From positions 4,464,001-4,528,000 of the forward strand of contig NC_019678.1 in the NCBI RefSeq assembly GCF_000316665.1: a stretch of 64,000 nucleotides of DNA, read 5' to 3'. This DNA is from Rivularia sp. PCC 7116. Its GTDB lineage: Bacteria > Cyanobacteriota > Cyanobacteriia > Cyanobacteriales > Nostocaceae. Below are positions 1 through 8,816 of this stretch, piece after piece (position 1 is the first letter of the stretch; every line of letters begins with the position of its first letter). The notes under the pieces are model-generated. The model did not search any database. It had not been told where the DNA came from and worked only from the letters and a program-made list of their open reading frames with translations. A program made the position numbers and the translations under genes.

Positions 1-168
1 TTAATCTGATTGTATCAACAACGGAATTAAATCTAAAAGATATTGAAAAATTATAGATTTAATCGAAATAAATAAAAAATATTATTTGCAGCAATGAAAG
101 TAGTGCGTTGCTGGAGTTATCTCCAGTTTTACTATTGTGGATTATCCCTAACCGTAGGATTACAATAA

Positions 169-2925
169 TTAATTGACTTTAACTTTAAATCTTATAAAAC
201 CATAAGAATTAGTTGGTTTGGTTTGCGTCTGGTCAACATTTGCGGTAGGTATAATATCTTGGTTGACATTGTCTTTATTGACTATATTCACAACAACAGC
301 ACCATTATTATTACTACTAGAACAAGCTATAGGTGGTGTTTCCCCAGCAGAGAAAAATTCTCCTCTGTCACTATCAGCTACATTCGTAATATAGGCAGTA
401 GGGTTCTTAGGATAATTCGTACTATCAAAAGCAATTGCTATACCTAAATTAGCCGTACTCAAACCGCCATCTGTAGGAGTTGAACCGTTGAAGGCTGTAG
501 GAATAAAAGTCGTATAAGTTGGTATTACATCGCATATTTTTAATTTACTGGCATCTTTCTCACCTATTGAAAGAAAGTAAATAGTGTATTCTAATTCATC
601 ACCAGGAACAACCAAACCGCCGTTAACTGCTCCACGTAGAAAATCATTGCTACTTGTATCTGAGGGGTCAGAATCTGGCCAGTTGCTATTGTTATCTTCG
701 ATACTATTAGGATCGTCAACAAATTGATCGAAATTAACCCCATTAATTGCCGTAATCCTCTTAACTAACAGCACCTTTGGAGAGCCAGTTACTACAGTTT
801 TTTCTACTGTAATAATAGTTGGTTCGTCATCTGCGGTGTTGGAGGGGTCATTTCCGGTATTTTGACTATCATCATCGATCTGTTTGAAAGGATTACCTTG
901 AGTTGGTGGATTATCTTGCGTTGCTCCCGCAGAATCAGCATCGGTTAAAGCGGTTCCGCTTGTTGCAGAGCTGTCGTTTGTATTGAAAGTTGCATTTGCT
1001 TGGTTGTTAATAGAATCACCATCATTATCGTTATTAATTGTGGCTGTAATTTTGATAATAATCTCATCATTGACTCTCAGAGTACCTGAATTAGACAATG
1101 CACCAGAACCGCTGTAGGAAGAATTTAAAATAATATTGTTGCCGTCAGTTTTCGAGACGATTTCAGAGTTGTTGTAAGTTAACTGAGGCGGTAAGGTATC
1201 TTGAATAATGAAATTTGTCGCATCTGTTTGAAAATCGGGAGATTGATTAGAGTAAGTAATAGTGTATTCAACTGTGTCTCCTACAGTTACCGTACCGCTA
1301 TTGTCTTTATCTTCTAGAAAGCGTACCGATTTTGTACCTCGTACATTTGCAGACTTATCGTCGGTAATAATCAGATTGGTTGATGTTGCTTCACTAGGGA
1401 AATAAGCCCAAGTATCGATTCCTTTAAAATCACCATAATTATTACTAAATTTGTGCGCTCCACCATTACTGTCTACTCCAATTGAGGCATTACGGGGATT
1501 ACTAGCACCGCTACCACTTAAATCTACATCTGTTCCATTGCTTGTTGTGTAGTTTTCATCGTTATAGTAAACCGTAAACCTGTTACCTACTGGAAATGCA
1601 GTAGGTGCATTAAGCATTTCAATTACAAACCCATTAGAATTACTCTCTACATCTAACATTGGAAAGTGATATTCTCCAGTTCTCAGTCTAATTCTCGCAT
1701 CATATGGGTCGTTATTGATGCGAGGAGGTAAGTTGTTACCTTGTCCATCTTGACCATCCCAACGCACTACATTACTACCTACAGTGACTATATTTTGGAG
1801 AACTGTATCTTTACTAGGGTCAAATATATTGTCTTTATCAGTATCAATAATAATTTCGTAGCTACCGGGACTTGTAGAATCAAAACTGAAATTCCCTCCA
1901 ACTCCAACAACAGTTTGATTTCCGCTTCCTCCATTACCACCAGTAAATTTAAAGTTGGTTGGTGTTATAGGTATTGCTGGTACAAGGGGAATATTTAGCT
2001 GATTTAAAGTTTCTGCATCCGGACGATTGAAAAATACTAAGTGAGTAATGTCTGTATTAGTATCTTCAACATCTGGACGCTGTACCTGAACGTTACCTAA
2101 AAAAGGGTCGAGACTAAAATTATTCTGACCTGCATTAGCAGAATGATATAAAGTGCTATTATCAGTTTGATCGATAAATCCCCGACTATTTGCGAAGAAG
2201 ATGAAACCGAATGGATCGATTCCATTCATCGAAGTTTTATATAAAAACCCGTCTTTAGTTTGGATGAAAAAATTAGAATTGAGAGACTTTTCAACTGTAC
2301 CCATGTTCATAGCTAAGTAGTTGGTAAATACTCGGCCATTCTTAGTATTACCATCTTCGTCTCGAACTGTAATATCCCAAGCGGCTACAGTCATTTGTTG
2401 CTGATTATCCGTGGGGAAATCCTCACTCGTAGATTTTGCTGGTGGATCTCCACCATCTGGATTTGGAGAATGAAATTCTACTTCGTATATCCCCGTACTA
2501 TCTACTGTAAATTGACAGGGTGTATAACCATCTGGATTCGGTAATGGTCCGGCTGTTTCTTTAGCTGTCTTATCTATTAAACCTTCACCACCTTGGTCCA
2601 ATCTCTTAACGTCACAAATTTGCTCCGTGGTAGAAGGAATGGGACCTCGAAAGACAATATCTCTACCATCAAAACTGTTATGGACGCTAGAACCAAGGTT
2701 GACAGTTTCTCCATTTTTAACAACTACTTTCAGTAGAGTTTTACGTGAAATCTTTGCTGTTTCTCTATTCGACCATTCTATATAAGGTCTATCTCCACCT
2801 TGAAAAACTAATTCTTTTGAACCTTCGGCTTGTGATGGTATCGCCCAAAAGTTCAAAAGAAATATTGTAGTAAATAAGCTACTAAAAAAGTTTATCTTAC
2901 CTTTTTTTTTTGCGTCAAAAATCAT
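169..2925 (-). CDS. Large exported DUF11-repeat surface protein
   Basis: Predicted secreted or surface protein of about 918 aa; no enzymatic domain is recognised. The reading frame is open to 2988, but the ATG at 2925 gives a clean signal peptide (basic KKKGK, hydrophobic segment, A-x-A-like cleavage before EGSKE), so I prefer it; neither start has a clear Shine-Dalgarno. The body is beta-rich, Asn/Asp/Gly/Ser/Thr-rich and almost Cys-free, with a DUF11-like segment in the middle (dkDNSGTVTVGDTVEYTIT followed by DTLPPQLTY). The last ~220 residues match the C-terminus of the 1199-aa protein encoded at 4390-7989 (LLVKRIT..., NGAVVVN, SYGFIRFKVKV). It is the last of seven co-oriented surface genes, separated from the previous one by 1.4 kb. 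Function as adhesin, sheath or S-layer component is inference. Confidence 0.85.
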   Translation of the reverse strand: MIFDAKKKGKINFFSSLFTTIFLLNFWAIPSQAEGSKELVFQGGDRPYIEWSNRETAKISRKTLLKVVVKNGETVNLGSSVHNSFDGRDIVFRGPIPSTTEQICDVKRLDQGGEGLIDKTAKETAGPLPNPDGYTPCQFTVDSTGIYEVEFHSPNPDGGDPPAKSTSEDFPTDNQQQMTVAAWDITVRDEDGNTKNGRVFTNYLAMNMGTVEKSLNSNFFIQTKDGFLYKTSMNGIDPFGFIFFANSRGFIDQTDNSTLYHSANAGQNNFSLDPFLGNVQVQRPDVEDTNTDITHLVFFNRPDAETLNQLNIPLVPAIPITPTNFKFTGGNGGSGNQTVVGVGGNFSFDSTSPGSYEIIIDTDKDNIFDPSKDTVLQNIVTVGSNVVRWDGQDGQGNNLPPRINNDPYDARIRLRTGEYHFPMLDVESNSNGFVIEMLNAPTAFPVGNRFTVYYNDENYTTSNGTDVDLSGSGASNPRNASIGVDSNGGAHKFSNNYGDFKGIDTWAYFPSEATSTNLIITDDKSANVRGTKSVRFLEDKDNSGTVTVGDTVEYTITYSNQSPDFQTDATNFIIQDTLPPQLTYNNSEIVSKTDGNNIILNSSYSGSGALSNSGTLRVNDEIIIKITATINNDNDGDSINNQANATFNTNDSSATSGTALTDADSAGATQDNPPTQGNPFKQIDDDSQNTGNDPSNTADDEPTIITVEKTVVTGSPKVLLVKRITAINGVNFDQFVDDPNSIEDNNSNWPDSDPSDTSSNDFLRGAVNGGLVVPGDELEYTIYFLSIGEKDASKLKICDVIPTYTTFIPTAFNGSTPTDGGLSTANLGIAIAFDSTNYPKNPTAYITNVADSDRGEFFSAGETPPIACSSSNNNGAVVVNIVNKDNVNQDIIPTANVDQTQTKPTNSYGFIRFKVKVN

Positions 2926-3003
2926 AGTATCGCTAAGATACAAACCCTGTAATATTAAATGCATTGATGTGCTAAAGCCGCGTGTCACAAATAGGGAACT
3001 TTA

Positions 3004-3093
3004 CTGAAATAACATGTGAATTTGTTATAAAACATATAGATATTTCGGCATAGAATACTATGCTGAAATATCTGAATTCACAATGTTATTCAG
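3004..3093. repeat. Long imperfect palindrome in the leader of the 939-aa surface gene
   Basis: Nested inverted repeat. Outer arms 3004-3022 and 3075-3093 pair with two single-base offsets; inner arms 3038-3053 and 3058-3073 pair with one mismatch around a 4-base centre (AATA). A 15-base bulge lies on the left. It sits about 80 bp upstream of the chosen start of the minus-strand surface gene, so it could be a leader hairpin or a palindromic mobile repeat. Confidence 0.75.
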
Positions 3094-3655
3094 CAAAATA
3101 GATATACTTCTTTGAGCTAAGAAGCTATCAAATCATCTTGAACTATAGGATAGGCAGGAAGCCCATTCCTCATTAAAAAGGGAACACTAAAAAATAAATC
3201 AAGTTTTCTTGTTATGAACTATAGTAAGTTTGTTGTTTTTGCTTTAAGATTGCATCTTCTAAGTTATTAAGTTAGAAGATAAACCTGCTTTTTCAAGCTG
3301 CAATAACGACAGCCTACATTAATTCAAGACAAGTTAACTGGTAGAAGACTTTTGTCTTATCTTATATATTGCCCAAAAAATTATCATTTGTATCTAGGTA
3401 ATATTATTGAAATTTGATTAAATAGCCGAAAATTTCCCGGATATTGCGTAGTATCCGGAAAAATACGGGTTTCAAAAAATAGAATTAAAAATTAGGGTTT
3501 GACTTTATATAGCAATCCAGTTTGATTTTTGAATGAAATTAAGCAGTTTTAGCGTTATGCCTTTAGCCTAACGCACCGAAACCTAGGTATTATAGTGTAG
3601 TGCTTTGTGCTACATCACAACACATCCGAAGTGTTTTTCAATAATCAAATAGTAA

Positions 3656-3776
3656 GGGAGCATCCCAAATGTGTAAATTTATTTTTTCGTAGTGCGAGCA
3701 TCTTGCTCGCTAGCAAGCACTAGGGAGCGAGACGCTCCCACTACAAATTTTATTTTTGCAAAATTGGGATGCTCCC
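3656..3776. mobile_element. MITE-like element with 13-bp terminal inverted repeats
   Basis: The block is bounded by a perfect inverted repeat: GGGAGCATCCCAA at 3656-3668 and TTGGGATGCTCCC at 3764-3776. The interior contains further hairpins (GCGAGCATCTTGCTCGC-like and GGGAGCGAGACGCTCCC). There is no coding capacity. It resembles the small palindromic repeats common between genes of filamentous cyanobacteria; mobility is inferred. Confidence 0.6.
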
Positions 3777-4389
3777 AATAGTAATCCTATAGATGCCAGA
3801 AATATGATTTTCAAATATTTGAAATATAGGATTGACACAGCAATTACAAAAATATGCTGTTTAGATGAGATTGATTCACTACCAACCAAGTAACTCCAGA
3901 AGATTTTCAACACATTTCTTCTAATGAGTTAATATCCATATCTTATGTCGGATTACTGATGATTAAATCTATGTCAATCCATAACTAAATGATAGGAAAT
4001 ACAAAAATATTCGGGAACGAGAAAAGATTAATAGGAAACGAAAAGCAAGAACTCGAATAGCCGTTGAGAAAAGGGAAATCCAATCATTCCTTGTCAAATA
4101 TATAGCTGATAGGATTACGAGCAAAAAACTTTAATAATTAGGAATAACCGCAATGTGTAGAACATTCTGATTTTGAATGGGGAATGGGATTCATTACTAT
4201 TAAAAGTAGAAAACTACTAAGTATAAATCAAAATCTTTCTACTTTATGACACGCAGCTTTAGCCCTAAAATTATTTAACTCTTCGCTAGTAAATATCAGT
4301 TAATTGTCAAGTTACTTTATCACTCTAAGTTTTATTTTTTATCAAAGCTACTGTATTTATACGTAACGAATAAAGTTTATTAAGAGAAA

Positions 4390-7300
4390 TTATTTCACCC
4401 TACCTCTAAACCTAACGAAACCGTAGGAAGTATTTGGCGTACCGGGAGCGGTAGCTAATGGTAAATTCCCCAGATTCACCACGACTGCACCGTTAGTATT
4501 TGTACCGTCACATTTTATTTTGGGATAAACGGTAGAAGGTTCAATTCCGGGGGGGAAATACTGCGCTACGTCACCGTCTTTGACGTTGGTTAAAGATTCT
4601 GTATTACCGTCTTTTAACCATTGAATACCTCTATCCGCGTTTTGCAATCCTCCTGTCGCTTGATTGGCTTCGCCGTTGAAGCTGTTGGTAACAAAAGTAA
4701 CGTTTTCGGGAACGCGATCGCAAAATAGTACGTTCTTTGCTTCGCTGTCACCTCCGGAAAGGTAGTAGATTGTGTATTCAATTTCGTCGTCGGGTTCAAC
4801 TTTTCCACCGTCGATTCCACCGATGAGGAAGGTACTGCTTGTGTCTGAAGTGGTACCAAGCCACTTATCAGTGTCCACTGGGTCGGGTGCGGGATTATCT
4901 AGTTTATTATCATCGTAGGGGTTTGAGTCTTCTTGATTGTAAATTGCGAGGTTATCACCATTGTTGGTAGTGATACCGTTGTTAATTTTGGTAATGCGTT
5001 TGATTAATAGAATGTTGGGGTTATTGGCAATTGCTTCGATTGCAATTTGATAATCTTCTACTTCTCCATCGCTAGCACCACCACCAGGGGTATTAGCATC
5101 AATACCAGCATCTGTTGTAAATCTAAAGCGTGCATAGGTATCACCTGCTGCACCAGCATTAATATTGCTCCAACTTAAATCATTTGCAGCAGTACCATTA
5201 GTCACTGCAACACTAGTATACTCACCCGGTTCAAAGGTACCATTCTTATCAAAGTCAAGCCAAGCATGGAGAGTTCCAGTACCCGTTGCCGTGATATTCT
5301 CGGCAGGGATTGTATAGCTAGTATCACCTTCATTCAATGTTGGTAAGTTAATTCCATCATCTTCGGCACCATCGCCGCTACCGTCGAGGGGAGTTGCTGC
5401 ATCTGTTTCACTATCTGGAGCAGTTCCTAGATGAATGCCACTTACAATCGCATGATTAGCACCATTGTTGGCACTGGTTGTACCGTAGCTATCTGGTGCG
5501 TCACCGTAATCTAATACAGGTACAACAGGGTTTGAGTTGGAATTATTGTATGAAACACACTCAAAATATAGTGAGTTAAGTCGCTGATTAGAAACATTTG
5601 AAGGCGGATTATTGCCGATGATAAGACCAGCTCGATAATTGAAAACTCCAACTTGATCGTATTTAACACTACCCATATTAGCAGTGTTTAGGTTGATGCC
5701 AGGATTTACGTCAGTTGATTGACTTTCAAGACGTATTGTTGTGCTATCGATCTGGGTAGCTGTAAGCTTAGACGGAGTTTCAATAGTATAGGAATTAGGA
5801 GCATTTCCGCTGAACTGTACGAATTCTCTAACAACAGTATTATCTCCATCAGTATCAACACTTGTGGCTAGCACGGTATTTAAGTTTATTGGTGTACTAG
5901 TGCCTGATTGAACAAACCTAATCTGAAAATCAACACTGTATTCACTTGGATTTGTAGAGTTAGACTGTACTTCTGGTTGGAAGGCGCTAACCAAACCAGT
6001 AGTGGTAACATCTAGCTGAGCAATAGTGGCATTATTTAAAGCAATTACTTCAACTAGAGCATCTGTATTTGCTGCAACATTAGGAAAGCGGTAGACTGCG
6101 CCAATTGAAAAGTCTCCGTTGGTAGTACCAGGTTCCGGGGTCGGGTTTTGGAAATTAAGTATGGTTTGCTCTGTTAACAGACTATTAGCCGGACAAGCTG
6201 TTAATGGGGGTGAGGCTGATGTTTTATCAAAGCCAAAGTTTTGATTTGTAATCGCACTACCAGAAACAGTCACAGCTAAATCATTAGGTGTTCCCAAAGT
6301 GTATCCATTGGGAATATCGCTGTCGTTGGTATCAACTTGGATTTTATAATTACCGTTGACAACGTCTGTGAAGGTGTAAGCACCATTTGCGTCAGTGGTG
6401 GTGGTTTTAATGACGCTATTGTTGTTATCGAGCAGATTTACAGTAATATCTGCTGGTAGTTTCGGTTCGCTTGCATCTAAGTCATCACCACCGTCGCTAT
6501 CTTCGTAGAGTGTACCCGAAATTGTTGTACTTGTTGGGGCTACAACTGTCAAAGAAACGCTGCTTTGATCGTCTTCTGATGCTTGATTGTTATTCGGTGT
6601 GGAATCAACATCAAATTCTCTTATAGAGGTAACTTGAGCCGAATTAGTAATTGAACCGCTACCAGTCACCCTGGCTCTAAATTGTAAAGTAGTATTATTC
6701 CCTTTTAAAACTTCGTTAACGTTCCACGTTACAGTGCGACTACCTATATCGTAAGTAGGTGTAGTTCCCGATGGAATAGTAACAAATGAATCGAATTCTA
6801 AGTTTGTAGGTAAAACATCTTCAACGACTAAGTTATTTACATCACTGTAAGCGTTATCACTGGCTGCTGCATCATTAGTGAGTGTCAGCGTAAAGGTGAC
6901 GATATCATTTACATTTGGGCTGTTATCGTTAACAGTTTTGTTCAGCGAAACATCAACTGGAGGTAACAGAAAACAACCAGAAGCTTCATAGTCACCACCA
7001 ATAGTTAACGGTCTCCGATTGCTTACTGCTGCCGTGTTTTTATCGACATCATAAAGACGATTCCTAGTAGAACCGCTAGAGCCAGTAGAAATATAAAGTT
7101 TACCGTTGAGATCGAAGGCAATATCCTCAACGTCGTCAATTGAGCTTCCATTCTCCTGGAGTTCACCAACTAAGCTAGTAGCCCCAGTGTTCTTGTTAAT
7201 GGTGACTAGATTCTGATTACCGCCAGTGCTACCCTCATTAGCAATACCATAAAGGGTTCCATCAGCTGGGTCAATTGCGATACCATCAATGTCATCGCGT

Positions 7301-7989
7301 CCATTCTGCGGTTGAATGACAACATAATCCACATTCGTACCAAAAGCATCAGGAATATGCCGTCCTGTTACCGGATCGACCTTAATCAAGATATCAGGAG
7401 GAGATCCTCCATCTCCGGTTCGGATAGAAGCATATAAAGTACCATCAGTTGGATCGAAAGCTAAACCGTCTGGATCTCTGAAGTTGATACTGCCTCTTTC
7501 GCCATTTCCTGTGCCCATTAAATTAGCCCGAGGCGTAAAAGCACCTGTAATTAGGTCAATTGTACCAAGTCGCCCACTAGATTCTTGATTGGCAGCAAAG
7601 AGAATATTGGTACCTGGTTGGGCTGCTGCTGCTTCAATGTTATTAGTACCGGTTCCGGAACTAATTTGGAAAAACTGTCCCGTATCTGTATTCATTTTGA
7701 CTAAAAAGTCATTTCCATTGGTACCACCTACATCAGAAATAAGGTAACAAACTTGATCGACTGCGGCTAAAGCAGGTGCTGTTGTTAAGAATGTCGGTGT
7801 CAAAACTACAGCAGAAAGCGGCACAAGTTTATAAATTGATGTACTCAACACTTTAGAATATTTGGCGATCGCACTCATAATACCTAAATTTGTGCCTGCT
7901 GCTAGTTTCTGGGAAAACTTTTTTTTTGATTTCTTATTGATTGATTTTAGCGAAGAGAAACACATTACATATTTGCATAATATTTTCAT
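4390..7989 (-). CDS. Multidomain surface protein: propeller-like, DUF11, SdrD-B, GEVED
   Basis: Exported 1199-aa protein. The long signal region ends near TTAPALA/AVDQ (about residue 75). Next comes a propeller-like repeat region of ~260 residues (repeated DGLAFDPTDGTLY and DGIAIDPADGTLY motifs), a DUF11 domain (~345-480, DVSLNKTV...TNDAA, VEDVLPTNLEF), an SdrD B-like domain (~495-590, GTLYEDSDGGDDLDASEP), an unassigned beta domain, and a GEVED domain (~840-970, DYGDAPDSYGT ... DGEVEDYQI). The final ~215 residues are homologous to the C-terminus of the 939-aa neighbour and end SYGFVRFRGRVK. Such domains are extracellular and often Ca2+-binding (DxDxDG loops); no catalytic residues are apparent. 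It probably works with the barrel and OmpA proteins encoded upstream. Confidence 0.9.
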   Translation of the reverse strand: MKILCKYVMCFSSLKSINKKSKKKFSQKLAAGTNLGIMSAIAKYSKVLSTSIYKLVPLSAVVLTPTFLTTAPALAAVDQVCYLISDVGGTNGNDFLVKMNTDTGQFFQISSGTGTNNIEAAAAQPGTNILFAANQESSGRLGTIDLITGAFTPRANLMGTGNGERGSINFRDPDGLAFDPTDGTLYASIRTGDGGSPPDILIKVDPVTGRHIPDAFGTNVDYVVIQPQNGRDDIDGIAIDPADGTLYGIANEGSTGGNQNLVTINKNTGATSLVGELQENGSSIDDVEDIAFDLNGKLYISTGSSGSTRNRLYDVDKNTAAVSNRRPLTIGGDYEASGCFLLPPVDVSLNKTVNDNSPNVNDIVTFTLTLTNDAAASDNAYSDVNNLVVEDVLPTNLEFDSFVTIPSGTTPTYDIGSRTVTWNVNEVLKGNNTTLQFRARVTGSGSITNSAQVTSIREFDVDSTPNNNQASEDDQSSVSLTVVAPTSTTISGTLYEDSDGGDDLDASEPKLPADITVNLLDNNNSVIKTTTTDANGAYTFTDVVNGNYKIQVDTNDSDIPNGYTLGTPNDLAVTVSGSAITNQNFGFDKTSASPPLTACPANSLLTEQTILNFQNPTPEPGTTNGDFSIGAVYRFPNVAANTDALVEVIALNNATIAQLDVTTTGLVSAFQPEVQSNSTNPSEYSVDFQIRFVQSGTSTPINLNTVLATSVDTDGDNTVVREFVQFSGNAPNSYTIETPSKLTATQIDSTTIRLESQSTDVNPGINLNTANMGSVKYDQVGVFNYRAGLIIGNNPPSNVSNQRLNSLYFECVSYNNSNSNPVVPVLDYGDAPDSYGTTSANNGANHAIVSGIHLGTAPDSETDAATPLDGSGDGAEDDGINLPTLNEGDTSYTIPAENITATGTGTLHAWLDFDKNGTFEPGEYTSVAVTNGTAANDLSWSNINAGAAGDTYARFRFTTDAGIDANTPGGGASDGEVEDYQIAIEAIANNPNILLIKRITKINNGITTNNGDNLAIYNQEDSNPYDDNKLDNPAPDPVDTDKWLGTTSDTSSTFLIGGIDGGKVEPDDEIEYTIYYLSGGDSEAKNVLFCDRVPENVTFVTNSFNGEANQATGGLQNADRGIQWLKDGNTESLTNVKDGDVAQYFPPGIEPSTVYPKIKCDGTNTNGAVVVNLGNLPLATAPGTPNTSYGFVRFRGRVK

Positions 7990-8544
7990 AGTAGAAAGTG
8001 ATGCATATCACACATAAAGCTGATATAATGATTTAAAGAGTTGCAAAAAACAATTAAATGCTTTATCGAAAAAATATCGAAAATAACTACCGTAAGTCAT
8101 TCGATTTTAATCAAGCTATACCAATATCTGGAATAGCTAATAATTAGTAGTTAGAAACTTCAAAATCAACTAACATTATTAATTCCAAACATTGTTAATA
8201 TTTGTTGCGGAAATAGAGTTACAATCCTATTTAATTTATTTTGGGCTAATACTAAGGAACAATAATAATAGAACTTAAACAGCAGCTAGTACCTTTATTT
8301 ATTAGGTACAGCAATTATTTGTAGAGCAAAGGAACGGAAAATTAGAAAAGGGAAACGGAGAACTGTTAACTGAAAATAACTGAAATCAAAAAATTGCCGA
8401 GGCACTATATGATATTCAAGTGCTTTTACCTAAATTATTAAAACTGTTATAAAGGTGTTTTGACTTCAGTGAAACTACTATTTTAATCAACCTTGATCGG
8501 TGAAATTAATTAGATATTTTAGGTTGTTTTCAAGTTTTATGTAG

Positions 8545-8565
8545 AGACGTTGCACTGCAACGTCT
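8545..8565. repeat. Interspersed palindrome, AGACGTTGCA type
   Basis: AGACGTTGCA, one central base, then TGCAACGTCT: perfect 10-bp arms. The same family recurs at 8781-8803 and, interrupted, at 17741-17776. Confidence 0.7.
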
Positions 8566-8780
8566 TCCCGAATATATGATTGTAGCTCGCATTTATAGAC
8601 TGGGGTCATATTCGGGATTTTTGGGTTCTTTGTGTATTTATTAATAATTTATTAATTGTTGCTCCCCGTTGCACTGCGCCCCGTCTCTACATTTATGGTT
8701 GTAATTATCATCTATCATCTGGGGTTGTTTGTTTTATGTTCGGGTTGCTGGGGGTTGTCTGTGTTGTGTTCAAATTACGG

Positions 8781-8803
8781 GAGACGTAGCACTGCTACGT
8801 CTC
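8781..8803. repeat. Perfect 23-bp palindrome downstream of the OmpA gene
   Basis: GAGACGTAGCA, a central C, then TGCTACGTCTC. It lies 14 bp beyond the stop of the minus-strand OmpA gene and could act as a terminator hairpin, though no T-run follows on that strand. Confidence 0.7.
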
Positions 8804-8816
8804 TACATTTATGAAA

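Larger units (their letters stand above)
3000..4389. other. 1.4-kb AT-rich intergenic region
   Basis: No convincing coding sequence. It holds the palindrome at 3004-3093 and the inverted-repeat element at 3656-3776. Open frames here are short and lack protein-like composition. The promoter of the downstream minus-strand surface gene should lie in the lower part. Confidence 0.6.
7990..8816. other. Intergenic region with interspersed palindromes
   Basis: No gene seen. The stretch nearest the 1199-aa gene must hold its promoter. Towards 8816 lie two copies of a GAGACGTxGCA palindrome family and a degenerate third copy near 8670-8695. Confidence 0.55.

Noticed and set aside
3710-3913. 67-codon minus-strand ORF
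   Set aside because: Its 3' portion lies inside the inverted-repeat element and it has no homology features.
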